Assembly (NCBI GenBank): GCA_947258375.1
Contig: CAMYIJ010000027.1
Coordinates: forward strand, 1 to 64,000
DNA: 64,000 nt
From: an uncultured Acidimicrobiaceae bacterium
GTDB taxonomy: Bacteria; Actinomycetota; Acidimicrobiia; Spongiisociales; UBA5794
Direction: 5' to 3'
Shown here one piece after another: positions 9,247 to 17,930 of the stretch (positions within the stretch are counted from its first letter, which is position 1; each line of letters starts with the position of its first letter). Position numbers and translations under genes: made by a program. Below the pieces are notes generated by a model that saw nothing but the letters and a program-made list of their open reading frames with translations, did not search any database and was not told where the DNA came from.

Positions 9247-9798
9247 GTGGATAATTCTTCGGAAGCCAAAAAGGAACTAGTCACTCACGTCATTGCGAAC
9301 GCTCTGCGCACCGACGGCCCCTTCCAGTTGTCGTCCGGCGGCACCTCGAGTTGGTACCTCGACGGGCGGCAGGTGACGTACTCAGGCACCGGCGGGCGCC
9401 TGGTGGCGGCGTGCATCGGGGAATTGCTCGACCCCGCCGTGACGGCCGTCGGCGGGCTGACCATGGGGGCCGACCCGGTCGCCATCGCCACGGCATTGCT
9501 GGCCGATCCACCGTTGCGGGCGTTCTCGATCCGCAAAGAGGCCAAGGCGCACGGTGCCGGCGGCCGTATCGTGGGTCCGCTTCAGCCGGATGACCGGGTG
9601 GCGGTTGTCGATGACACAACCACCACCGGCAGCTCGTTTGTCGAATCTATCGAGGTTCTGCACGAAGCGGGCATCTCCGTCGTTCAAGCACTCGTCGTCG
9701 TTGATCGCAGTTCGGGAGCGGCCGGGAAACGATGCGCCCAACTCGGCGTACCATTCAGTGCAGTGATCTATCCCGCCGACCTAGGAATCATCGAGTGA
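9247..9798 (+). CDS. pyrE: Orotate phosphoribosyltransferase
   Basis: The 183-residue enzyme converts orotate and PRPP to orotidine 5'-phosphate in UMP synthesis. The PRPP-binding motif is VAVVDDTTTTGSS (about residues 118-130). The flexible loop lysines are in FSIRKEAKAHGAGGRIVG, and the N-terminal FQLSSGGTSSWYLDGR matches the OPRT orotate-binding block. GTG 9247 is the start; no strong ribosome binding site precedes it, so the start is the best available rather than proven. Its stop overlaps the GTG of the next gene by 4 bp, making it the first gene of a three-gene coupled operon. Confidence 0.93.
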   Translation: MDNSSEAKKELVTHVIANALRTDGPFQLSSGGTSSWYLDGRQVTYSGTGGRLVAACIGELLDPAVTAVGGLTMGADPVAIATALLADPPLRAFSIRKEAKAHGAGGRIVGPLQPDDRVAVVDDTTTTGSSFVESIEVLHEAGISVVQALVVVDRSSGAAGKRCAQLGVPFSAVIYPADLGIIE

Positions 9799-10376
9799 CC
9801 ACGTTTCGTGTCGACCGTTCCCCGATTCGCCAGTTCCTGTTTGGCATTGCCGGGCTGGTTCTGATCATCGCCGCTGTTGACATCCTCTGGGCCCACAAAC
9901 TGTCCGAGCCGCCGACCACGGACACCGAAGAGGTCGTGACCAGCCGCGGTCAGGTCGATCAGCGCCACGATCTCATGTGGGGAACCCTCTTCCTGTTTGT
10001 AGGCGGCGCGACTGCGCTGGCGTCGGCCGTTGGACTCCTAAGGAACCGGCCGATGCTGGAAATCGACGAGTCCGGCGTGTCGATTCGCCTGCTTGGAGCC
10101 ACCGACATGATGTACATCCCGTTCCACCGCATCGCGACCGTGAGATCCGGCACCGACGACGACCCGGATGCCGCGATCCGGCCTCGTCAGCTACTAATCG
10201 AGGTTGATGAGCCGGGACGCTTCCCGGAGCACCTGTGGGGTGCCGAGTGGCGGGGCAATCTATTGCGCATCGACACCCATGGTTGGTCGGAGACGGCCGA
10301 GGAGATCGCGGTGCGGCTCGGCATAGACAAGGCGCGGGCTGAGGTGAGAGCGGCGGCCGCGGGAAACGTCGAATGA
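9795..10376 (+). CDS. Two-helix membrane protein with a PH-like C-terminal region
   Basis: I do not recognise this 193-residue protein as a named family. It has a membrane helix at about residues 11-31 (LFGIAGLVLIIAAVDILWA), a short external loop, a second helix at about 62-82 (LWGTLFLFVGGATALASAVG), and a soluble C-terminal half. That half begins PMLEIDESGVSIRLLG and looks like the bacterial PH-domain pattern found in small membrane-anchored actinobacterial proteins. It starts at GTG 9795 inside the pyrE stop (GTGA), and its own stop overlaps the ATG of the next gene (ATGA), so the three genes are tightly coupled. Confidence 0.75.
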   Translation: MTTFRVDRSPIRQFLFGIAGLVLIIAAVDILWAHKLSEPPTTDTEEVVTSRGQVDQRHDLMWGTLFLFVGGATALASAVGLLRNRPMLEIDESGVSIRLLGATDMMYIPFHRIATVRSGTDDDPDAAIRPRQLLIEVDEPGRFPEHLWGAEWRGNLLRIDTHGWSETAEEIAVRLGIDKARAEVRAAAAGNVE

Positions 10377-11140
10377 CGTGGCTGATCGGCGCCCATGCCG
10401 ACGGCGAGCAGCCCCTCGCCGAGATCGCCGAACGTGACGCCGACCTGATTCAGTTCTTTCTGTCGGATCCCCAGGGCTGGAAGAAGCCACCGCCGCGTGA
10501 CGATGCCGCCGAACTGGTCGCCAGTGGCGCCCGGCTGTACATCCATGCGCCGTACCTCATGAACCTGGCTTCACCGAACAACCGTATCCGCATCCCGTCT
10601 CGCAAGAACCTCGCCCAGACGGTCGAGGCGGCCGAGGAGATCGGCGCCGCCGGGGTGATCGTTCACGGCGGCCATGTCGGCGACGACGAGGACATTTCCG
10701 TCGGCTACGAGAGGTGGCGCAAGGCGCTCGACACCTTCGAGTCGAACGTTCCGGTCCTCATCGAGAACACGGCCGGCGGTGGCAACGCGGTTGTCCGCAA
10801 CCTCGAGAACTACGCACCACTGTGGGAGGAGATCGGCGACTACAACGTGGGCACTGTTCTCGACACCTGCCACGCCTGGGCAGGGGGCTCGCCGCTGGAG
10901 ACGGCGGCGCAGACTGTGATTGCCGGGGCGGGCAAGGTCGATCTCGTCCACTGCAACGACTCGCGCGATCCGTTCGACTCGCGACGCGATCGCCACGCCA
11001 ACCTGGGTGCGGGCGAGATCCCCGGGGAGCTTCTGGTGGCGTGTGTTGCCGCCGCCCAAGCGCCGATCGTGGTGGAGACACCCGGCGGCCCCACAGAGCA
11101 CAAGACCGACATCGCCTGGCTGCGGGAGCGTCTCAGCTAG
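10373..11140 (+). CDS. AP endonuclease family 2 / deoxyribonuclease IV-like TIM barrel
   Basis: The 255-residue protein matches endonuclease IV, which cuts DNA 5' of abasic sites with three metal ions. All metal-ligand positions expected for the family can be placed in order: His in LYIHAPYLMNLA, His in VIVHGGHVG, Glu in VLIENTAGGG, Asp and His in LDTCHAWAGG, His in LVHCNDSRD, Asp-x-His in RRDRHANLGAG and Glu in IVVETPGG. It is slightly short for Nfo (usually ~280), and the early ligand regions are compact, so a related sugar-isomerase-like barrel is the alternative. It is last in the pyrE operon, linked by ATGA overlap. Confidence 0.85.
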   Translation: MTWLIGAHADGEQPLAEIAERDADLIQFFLSDPQGWKKPPPRDDAAELVASGARLYIHAPYLMNLASPNNRIRIPSRKNLAQTVEAAEEIGAAGVIVHGGHVGDDEDISVGYERWRKALDTFESNVPVLIENTAGGGNAVVRNLENYAPLWEEIGDYNVGTVLDTCHAWAGGSPLETAAQTVIAGAGKVDLVHCNDSRDPFDSRRDRHANLGAGEIPGELLVACVAAAQAPIVVETPGGPTEHKTDIAWLRERLS

Positions 11141-11178
11141 GCCGAACGGAACAGTCAAGAACCCGTCTGGCAGCCTCG

Positions 11179-11853
11179 CTACCGCCTAACGCCGCTTGGC
11201 GCCGTCGGCACGGGTGACGTTTCGCCTCGACTGGCCGGGCTGACGAGACGTGATTCGCTATCCCAGTGAGCTATCCGCGGGGATTGACTGCCGGTGAGCA
11301 GCTCGTAGAGGTCGAGATCCTCCGCATTGGAGCTATGGAGGAGCCTCTGTATCGGCCGGCTATCGAGTCCCCACGCGATGAGATACGCCGCCTGCTCCAT
11401 TCCGCGGACTGGGGCCGACGATTCTTGGTCATTCCAGACCTCGAGGCCCGTGCGCAGCAGGAAAGCCCGGCGAGTTGCGTCGGTCATGTTGTGGTGCTCC
11501 CAGGCGTGGGCAAGTTCGTGACGAATCACCGAAGGGTGTGCCATACAGATGTCTATCCGATGCGTGTCTCCTCCTCCGCCGTACAGGCCCAAGTTCTCGT
11601 CGCACTCCCCGTTCGAACCGTGAACGTAGATCCGCAGCTGAGGCAGCAGGAGGCCGGCTTGGTTAAATGCACCGATGGCCGCATTGATATCCGCCTCCTG
11701 GTCGGCGTCGGCTCCGAAGATCCAATGCGCATCTAGCGCCGTGTAGGGAGCCGCCGTGTTGAGCCGTTCGGCGGCGCTCGACTGCTGTGTCATCGCGAGA
11801 ACGGTGACGGTGATGGTGATGGACAGGACGCTGAGTGTGGTTAGAGCCTTCAT
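11179..11853 (-). CDS. Secreted putative zinc metalloprotease-like protein (HExxH)
   Basis: The 224-residue protein has an N-terminal signal peptide (MKALTTLSVLSITITVTVLA, cleavage near SSAAE) and the motif VIRHELAHAWEHHN, a HExxH zinc-binding helix, at about residues 110-123. A third ligand could be a downstream Glu (e.g. in GMEQAAYL), as in some gluzincin-like families, but this is inferred. A Cys pair (GECDEN and IDICMAH) may be disulfide-bonded. The gene is divergent from the giant SARP/nSTAND regulator with only 128 bp between, and that spacer carries 11-bp-pitch repeats, so it is a plausible target of that regulator. The family name is not known to me. Confidence 0.75.
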   Translation of the reverse strand: MKALTTLSVLSITITVTVLAMTQQSSAAERLNTAAPYTALDAHWIFGADADQEADINAAIGAFNQAGLLLPQLRIYVHGSNGECDENLGLYGGGGDTHRIDICMAHPSVIRHELAHAWEHHNMTDATRRAFLLRTGLEVWNDQESSAPVRGMEQAAYLIAWGLDSRPIQRLLHSSNAEDLDLYELLTGSQSPRIAHWDSESRLVSPASRGETSPVPTAPSGVRR

Positions 11854-11897
11854 GGCTCGAACATGCGGCTGGTCGGTTCGAGCCCTGTTCGGAACGC

Positions 11898-11970
11898 GTC
11901 AGCGAGCTGTCACATTGGTCAAAGGCCGGTCAGGGGCTTGGTGCGTCGGCCTTGACAGGCTCTTGACAGG
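11898..11970 (+). promoter_or_regulatory. Clustered 11-bp-pitch direct repeats, putative SARP operator
   Basis: GTCA occurs at 11898, 11909, 11918 and 11929 (spacings 11, 9 and 11 bp). CTTGACAGG occurs at 11951 and 11962, again exactly 11 bp apart. SARP-type regulators characteristically bind short direct repeats one helical turn (11 bp) apart near the -35 region. The cluster lies in the 128-bp divergent spacer, just upstream of the gene for a SARP-domain protein. TTGACA inside the last pair could also serve as a -35 box. Confidence 0.55.
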
Positions 11971-11981
11971 GGCGGACAACT

Positions 11982-14900
11982 ATGCCGTGCATGACATCTG
12001 ACGCGCTACCCATTCAGACCAATGCCGCCTATGGTGCCGAAGTGGAGTTCAGGGTTCTTGGGCCGCTCGAGGCGGTCGAAAAGGGCCTCCGGCTTGACCT
12101 GGGAGGGCCAAAGCAGCGCGCTGTCCTGTCGCTGCTGATCGCGAACGCCGGTCGACAGGTATCCGTTGGAACACTCATCGAAGGTGTTTACGGCGATTTC
12201 GCCGGGGATCGAGCCCACCGTTCCATTCATACGTTCATATCGAATCTGCGCGGGGTGATCGGTGAGGTCATCGAACGTGAGGGAGACGGCTACGTCTTCA
12301 CCGCGGCCCGCACCCAGGTTGACGCCCTCCAGTTCGAGGACGCTGTGCAGCGCGGTCTGGCCAGCGAGGATCCCGGCGAGGCGCGTGAATTGCTGCGCGA
12401 GGCACTCGAGCTGTGGCGGGGCCATCCCTACGCAGAGGTCGAGGCTCACACGTTGCTCGAGCCGGATGTGACGCGACTCGGCGAGCTCCGATTGACGGCT
12501 CTCGAGGGGCGCATCGACGCCGATATGGAGTTAGGGCGCGACCGTGAGCTCATTGCCGAGTTGGAGACTCTGACTACTGAGCATCCACTCAATGAGCATC
12601 TCCGCTCGCAGCAGATGCTGGCGCTCTATCGCGCCGGGAGGCAGGGCGATGCGCTACGGGCATCCGAAAAAACGCGCGCTCATCTCGTGGAAATGGGACT
12701 TGACCCGTCGGCGGAGCTCCGAGAACTCGAGCAGCGCATCCTCAGCCAGGACACAACGCTCATCCTGGATCTTCGGCCTACGGTTCGTCGTGCCTCGGTG
12801 CTCGTTGCGGACGTGGCCGATCCAGATCAGCTGGCAAGCCTCCAGCCGGAGGAACGCCATCGCTTGATCTCGGCGCAATCGGCGGCGCTCGACCACGCCA
12901 TCGCTACGAACTCGGGCAGCGTCTTCTCCCAGCGGGGGTCGGCGGTCTATTCATGGTTTGGCGAAGCAACCGATGCGGCAACGGCCGCCTCCGAAGCGCA
13001 GATGGCGACTGCGCAGCTGCACCCCCGCCTGCGCATCGCTATTGCGACCGGCGATGTCGACGAGACGACGGGCGCCGAGGTCTCTGGTCCTCCGATCAGT
13101 CGGGCGGCGGCACTCGTTGCCGTGGGCCATGGCGGTCAGGTGCTGCTTTCGGCTGACGCCCACACCGCGCTGACGTCCTCCGGTAGCCCCGGTTTCGGTA
13201 TCCGCAGCCTCGGATCGCACTCTGTGCCCGGGATGCAAGACGGCGAACTCATCTATCAGCTGGAAGTCGAAGGCGAGGCAGGTGACTTCCCGGCGCTTCG
13301 TCTCGGTGAGATTCCACCGCCGCTGCCGATCTCCGAGCGAGGAGTTCTCGGCTACGAGTTGCGAGAGGTGTTGGGTGTCGGGCACCACGGAGAAGTGCAC
13401 CGCGCCTACCAACCCTCGATTGGACGCGAGGTTGCCATCAAGGTCGTCCGGCCGGAGTTCGCGAGTGACGCTGAGTTCATCCGCCGGTTTGAAGTCGAGG
13501 CGCAATTGGTGGCACGCCTCGAGCATCCCAGCATCGTCCCGGTCTACGACTATTGGCGGGAGCCGGAAGGTGCCTTCCTCGTCATGCGCTTGCTCCGTGA
13601 TGGGAATCTCGCCGATCGCCTCGCCTCTGGGCCGCTTGCCATGGACGACGTTGACCGTCTGGCGCGCTCTCTGGGATCGGCACTCGATTACGCCCACCGC
13701 CACGGTGTCGTCCACACCCGCATCACGCCTTCGAACGTACTTTTCGACGAAGAGGGCAACGCCTACCTCAGCGACTTCAACGTGGGGCACACCTTCGATC
13801 TGCAGGGCGACCTGATCGCCCACGACGTCCAGCAGTTGGCACGGCTCATTGATAGATGCGCGGCCGACAAATCGCAGATCGACAGCCTGCTGGCCAAGGC
13901 GACGGCGGAGCCCGGGTTTCAGTCAGCGGCGGCGTTCGTCGAGGCGTGGACCGGCCTACTCGGCCGTGAGAGCGACAGCGAGGTTCGTTTCACGCCGGCG
14001 CGGAATCCGTACAAGGGCCTCCGGGCCTTCGGCGAGCTCGACGCCGCCGATTTCTACGGCCGTGCCGACGAGACGCGTCAGCTGATCGACGCCCTTCGCG
14101 ACAAGCCTTTTGTCGCCGTCGTCGGGCCGTCCGGGATCGGGAAGTCCTCGGTGGTGCGTGCCGGACTCATCGCCGCAGTTAGATCAGGCGCGCTGGATAA
14201 TTCAGATCGGTGGCTGGTGACCGACATGATCCCCGGCCGGTATCCGTATGAGGAGCTGGCCTCAGCATTGCTCCGGGTTGCGTCTGTGCCATCGCTCGGC
14301 CTCGAAGATGACCTGCGGCGTGATGCCCGGGGGCTCGTGAGGGCCGCCAATCGCTACCTGCCCGAGGGATCGACTCTGCTTCTCGTGGTCGACCAGTTCG
14401 AGGAGCTATTCACGCTCGTCGAGGACGACGAGGAGCGAGCAGAGTTCCTGGAGCTGCTGGCGACAGCCGCCACCGATGAGAGGTCCGACGTCCGGATCGT
14501 CCTCACGATGCGTGCAGACTTCTTCGACCGTCCGTTGCGCTTTGGCGAGTTCGGTGACCTGCTCCGCGACGCGACTGTGCCGATTGCCGCTCCCACTCAG
14601 GACTCGATGCGAGCCATCATCGAGCAGCCGGCGGTCAACGAAGGCGTCGCCTTCGAGCCGGGCCTGGTCGATCGCATCCTCGCCGATGTGAGTGATCAAC
14701 CGGGCGCTCTTCCCCTGCTCGAGTTCTCGCTGACCGAGCTCTTCGACGGGCGCGATGCCGACCAACTGACGTCGGAGTCCTATGGCAGGTCGGGCGGTGT
14801 GCTTGGAGCGCTGGGTCGGCGTGCTGAGTCCATCTATCAGAGTTTGCCGGCAGCAGAACAAGCGGCGACCCGCCAGTTGTTCCTGCGCTTGGTCCAGGTT

Positions 14901-17828
14901 GATGAGTCGGGGCGGGATACCCGGCGACGGGCGCGGCGGGCGGAACTCACGCGGCTCGGGATCGACCGGCATGTCGTGAATGTGGTCCTGGCCGCCTTCG
15001 GGGACCACCGCCTCCTGACCTTCGACCGCGATCCGATCACCCGAGGCCCGACCGCTGAAGTTGCCCACGAGGCCATCCTCACCGAGTGGCCGACGCTCGT
15101 CGGGTGGATCGAGGATCAACGCGAGGACCTGCTGTTGCAGCGCCGACTCACAGCCGCACTGGGCGACTGGGAGGAGGCCGATCGGGCGGATTCCTATCTG
15201 CTGACCGGAGGGCGTTTGGCCCAACACCTCGACTGGGCCGCTCGCACCGAGTTGAACCTGACCACTGCGGAGCAGGAGTATCTCGACAACAGCCGCGCCG
15301 CCGATGATCAACGTCTGGCGAGCCGCCGGCGCCGCCGCCAAGCAATCATGGCCGGGTTCGGCGTCGCAGCGGTTGTCGCCTCGGTGCTAGCGGTGCGCGC
15401 ATTCGCCGCCGAGAGGCGGGCTGAGCATCAGGCGGAGATTGCCGTGGAAAACGAGCAATTGGCCACGGATCAGGCAGAACTTGCCCTCGAGAACGAACGC
15501 CGAGCCGAGGAGCAGGCGGACCTCGCCATAGAGGCTGAGCGGCGAGCAGAGGAGCAGGCGAGGCTGTCGCTCGGAGAGTCTCTCGCCGCCAATGCCGTAG
15601 TGGCAATGGACAACGACCCGGAACTCGCGCTGCTCCTGGCCACGGAAGCCATACGTGTTTCGCCCGAGCCAACGTCGATCTCCACAATGCACCAGGCTCT
15701 GCAGCGTCACCGTGCTCGGATGATCATCCCTGTCCCGGACGGTTCCAGCGGGGCTTGGGGCATCATCGATCCACTCGGAGAAAGGGTGGCCGTCGTGGGC
15801 GAGAATTCCGCGGTGCTCCAGATGTGGGATATCGGCGCCTCGGATCCGACCTGGGAGGTGAGGCTGACGACAGATGAGAGCGCGATTTTCAGGAACTGGT
15901 CACACCTGTGGTTCTCCGAGGACGGTCGAAAACTTTACGTTCCGCTCTCGATTGATCACGAATGGAGCAGTGGGCCGGGCCAGGGTCTATACACGATCGA
16001 TGCCTCCACCGGAGAAGAGCTCGCGTTTCTGGGCTTCCCTTGCCTGGGGCGGGCTATGCCGGCCGGCACCCAGTTCGTCGCCCCCGGCGCCTATTTCGCC
16101 TTCGATTGGGACATACCGACCAGCGGCGGCGAATGCACTGGACCTGGCGCCGCCGGAGTTATCGATATCGGGACCGGCGAGCGCCTATTCGAGACGACGC
16201 TCGGTTTGGGCAGCCCTCCATCCCTATCGCGGGATGGCCGGTTTATGGCGGTGGGTGGGGGTTTCCTAGTCGGTGACGACGTGGTCGAACGCACTCGAGT
16301 ATTCGACACCATTACCGAAGAAGTCGTTTTCGATTCGAAGTTGATCCGTTCCGTTTTGTCCTACGACGGAACACGACTCCTGGCAGGGGACAACCCGACC
16401 TACCTCTATGACGTTGAGTCGGGCGAACGACTGCAGACCTACCAGGGTGACTTTGTCCGCTTTTTCTTCACGCCCGACGAAGAGCGGGTGGTGGGCTCGG
16501 ATTCTGCCGGCACGACGGTCATATTCGACACTGCAAGTGGCGCCGAGCTCACGAGGCTTCGCGGGCACGCGGTGTCGCCCCAGACATCCTCAGTCGACAA
16601 GGCGGGAAGGAGACTTGTCAGCTCGGCGAGAGACGGCGCCATCGTGTGGGACGTTGCGAGCGCGGCCAGAGGCGATCTCGATCCCGTGGCGCTTCCCACT
16701 GTCGACGAGAACCGGTTCTTCCCGCGTGCAATCAGCAAATCGGACGATTATCTGCTGGTACGCAGGGGCGGTTGGTCACTGACCACCGTTGAAAGGATGC
16801 CAACGCATTGGGTTGACATTCTGAGAATCGACGATGGGGCAACCCTCCACACCGAGGAGGTGTGGTGGGCGGAGCTGAGCCGCGGTGGCGTGATGTTCAC
16901 ACAACCCATCCTCGCCAAAGGCGAAACCACGCCTGCCGGCGTGAGCGGCGCCGTCCGTGTCGGTGCCCCGAGGTTGGTTGACGCCGCTACGGGAGATCTG
17001 CTCGTCGGATTGGAGGGTTGTGAGTGGTGGATCGGGCCTGAGCATCCTGAGCCCGGCTCCGGCTGTGGCGATGTCGGGCTTCCGAACTACACGACGGTTC
17101 AGTTTTCCGCGGATGGATCGGTGGTGCTCGCGGGCACGGCGCATGGAGCCTTTGTCCTGTGGGACGCGCAGACGGGACGGGAGCTAACGAGCAGTCCTCC
17201 TGAATGGACCGGGACCGCTTCACAACCCTGGATGGGCGCCCTATCGCCCGATGGGCGAACTCTCATCACCCCGCGGGACCCAACAGAAGACGGTCCACCT
17301 GCTTTGCGCGTACTGGACGTTGCTTCGATGAGCGAAATCGCCAGCATCCCTGTGGAATTCTGGGTCGGGCAACTCGAATTCGATGAGATGTCGCGGAGAA
17401 TCTTCGGAGTGACATGGGGTTCGGATCTGAAGCTTGTAGACCCGCAGACTTGGAGTGTCACCACCTTGGAGCGGTCGGGAGGTGGGCGCATACTCGCCTT
17501 TGCTTTCTCGCCCGACGGGCGACGAGTTGGCACGGTCGGCTTCAGCGGCATAGTCACCATTTGGGATCTGGAGAATCAGAGCATTGCTCATGAGATACAG
17601 ATCGAAGGCGACATCGGTGAATCGCTCCGGGGAATCGAATTCCTCGACAATGACACCATTCTCGTGGCTCCGGAATCCGGGGCCGGACTCCTGAGGTTCA
17701 CGTTCGATCCGGAAGCCTTGCAGCAACTGGGCCGCGACACCGTAAACCGGGGTTTCTTGGCCGAGGAGTGCGCTACCTACAACATTGACCCTTGCCCGAC
17801 CCTCGAGGAAATGAGGGACCGGTCCTGA
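11982..17828 (+). CDS. Giant SARP/BTAD - cyclase-like - pseudokinase - nSTAND NTPase - propeller regulator
   Basis: This 1948-residue protein combines five modules. About 20-265: SARP winged helix (EFRVLGPLEAV, SIHTFISNLRGVIG) and a BTAD helical domain. About 270-435: a class III nucleotide-cyclase-like fold lacking the second metal Asp (RGSAVYSWF replaces the GD motif), so probably inactive. About 450-665: a Ser/Thr-kinase fold with G-loop and K487 (VAIKVV) but HRD replaced by H578-T-R and Lys by T582, leaving D598-F-N, so a pseudokinase. About 674-1080: nSTAND1 NTPase with Walker A GPSGIGKSS and Walker B LLLVVDQFEEL. About 1121-1142: a membrane helix, then an E/R-rich coiled coil. From 1245: a WD40-like propeller, probably outside the membrane. 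ATG 11982 follows a GGGG-rich site; ATG 11991 is an alternative. I infer a membrane-anchored one-component transcriptional sensor. Confidence 0.88.
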   Translation: MPCMTSDALPIQTNAAYGAEVEFRVLGPLEAVEKGLRLDLGGPKQRAVLSLLIANAGRQVSVGTLIEGVYGDFAGDRAHRSIHTFISNLRGVIGEVIEREGDGYVFTAARTQVDALQFEDAVQRGLASEDPGEARELLREALELWRGHPYAEVEAHTLLEPDVTRLGELRLTALEGRIDADMELGRDRELIAELETLTTEHPLNEHLRSQQMLALYRAGRQGDALRASEKTRAHLVEMGLDPSAELRELEQRILSQDTTLILDLRPTVRRASVLVADVADPDQLASLQPEERHRLISAQSAALDHAIATNSGSVFSQRGSAVYSWFGEATDAATAASEAQMATAQLHPRLRIAIATGDVDETTGAEVSGPPISRAAALVAVGHGGQVLLSADAHTALTSSGSPGFGIRSLGSHSVPGMQDGELIYQLEVEGEAGDFPALRLGEIPPPLPISERGVLGYELREVLGVGHHGEVHRAYQPSIGREVAIKVVRPEFASDAEFIRRFEVEAQLVARLEHPSIVPVYDYWREPEGAFLVMRLLRDGNLADRLASGPLAMDDVDRLARSLGSALDYAHRHGVVHTRITPSNVLFDEEGNAYLSDFNVGHTFDLQGDLIAHDVQQLARLIDRCAADKSQIDSLLAKATAEPGFQSAAAFVEAWTGLLGRESDSEVRFTPARNPYKGLRAFGELDAADFYGRADETRQLIDALRDKPFVAVVGPSGIGKSSVVRAGLIAAVRSGALDNSDRWLVTDMIPGRYPYEELASALLRVASVPSLGLEDDLRRDARGLVRAANRYLPEGSTLLLVVDQFEELFTLVEDDEERAEFLELLATAATDERSDVRIVLTMRADFFDRPLRFGEFGDLLRDATVPIAAPTQDSMRAIIEQPAVNEGVAFEPGLVDRILADVSDQPGALPLLEFSLTELFDGRDADQLTSESYGRSGGVLGALGRRAESIYQSLPAAEQAATRQLFLRLVQVDESGRDTRRRARRAELTRLGIDRHVVNVVLAAFGDHRLLTFDRDPITRGPTAEVAHEAILTEWPTLVGWIEDQREDLLLQRRLTAALGDWEEADRADSYLLTGGRLAQHLDWAARTELNLTTAEQEYLDNSRAADDQRLASRRRRRQAIMAGFGVAAVVASVLAVRAFAAERRAEHQAEIAVENEQLATDQAELALENERRAEEQADLAIEAERRAEEQARLSLGESLAANAVVAMDNDPELALLLATEAIRVSPEPTSISTMHQALQRHRARMIIPVPDGSSGAWGIIDPLGERVAVVGENSAVLQMWDIGASDPTWEVRLTTDESAIFRNWSHLWFSEDGRKLYVPLSIDHEWSSGPGQGLYTIDASTGEELAFLGFPCLGRAMPAGTQFVAPGAYFAFDWDIPTSGGECTGPGAAGVIDIGTGERLFETTLGLGSPPSLSRDGRFMAVGGGFLVGDDVVERTRVFDTITEEVVFDSKLIRSVLSYDGTRLLAGDNPTYLYDVESGERLQTYQGDFVRFFFTPDEERVVGSDSAGTTVIFDTASGAELTRLRGHAVSPQTSSVDKAGRRLVSSARDGAIVWDVASAARGDLDPVALPTVDENRFFPRAISKSDDYLLVRRGGWSLTTVERMPTHWVDILRIDDGATLHTEEVWWAELSRGGVMFTQPILAKGETTPAGVSGAVRVGAPRLVDAATGDLLVGLEGCEWWIGPEHPEPGSGCGDVGLPNYTTVQFSADGSVVLAGTAHGAFVLWDAQTGRELTSSPPEWTGTASQPWMGALSPDGRTLITPRDPTEDGPPALRVLDVASMSEIASIPVEFWVGQLEFDEMSRRIFGVTWGSDLKLVDPQTWSVTTLERSGGGRILAFAFSPDGRRVGTVGFSGIVTIWDLENQSIAHEIQIEGDIGESLRGIEFLDNDTILVAPESGAGLLRFTFDPEALQQLGRDTVNRGFLAEECATYNIDPCPTLEEMRDRS

Positions 17829-17930
17829 TGCCTTTGCGCGGAAGATGTGTTCTCGCTGCTTGACCACCGTTTCGCAGGAGGATCCGCCCAGATCCACCAG
17901 GTAATTGGGGAAACGCCGTAGCGTTGTGCC

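Noticed and set aside
9246..9254. Chromosome origin at the perfect DnaA box
   Set aside because: Only a single box, overlapping a coding start, with no AT-rich region or dnaA/dnaN neighbours.
11951..11986. TTGACA at 11952 as a -35 with a -10 near the start codon
   Set aside because: No good -10 hexamer occurs at the right distance. The repeats fit a SARP operator better, though an overlapping promoter cannot be excluded.
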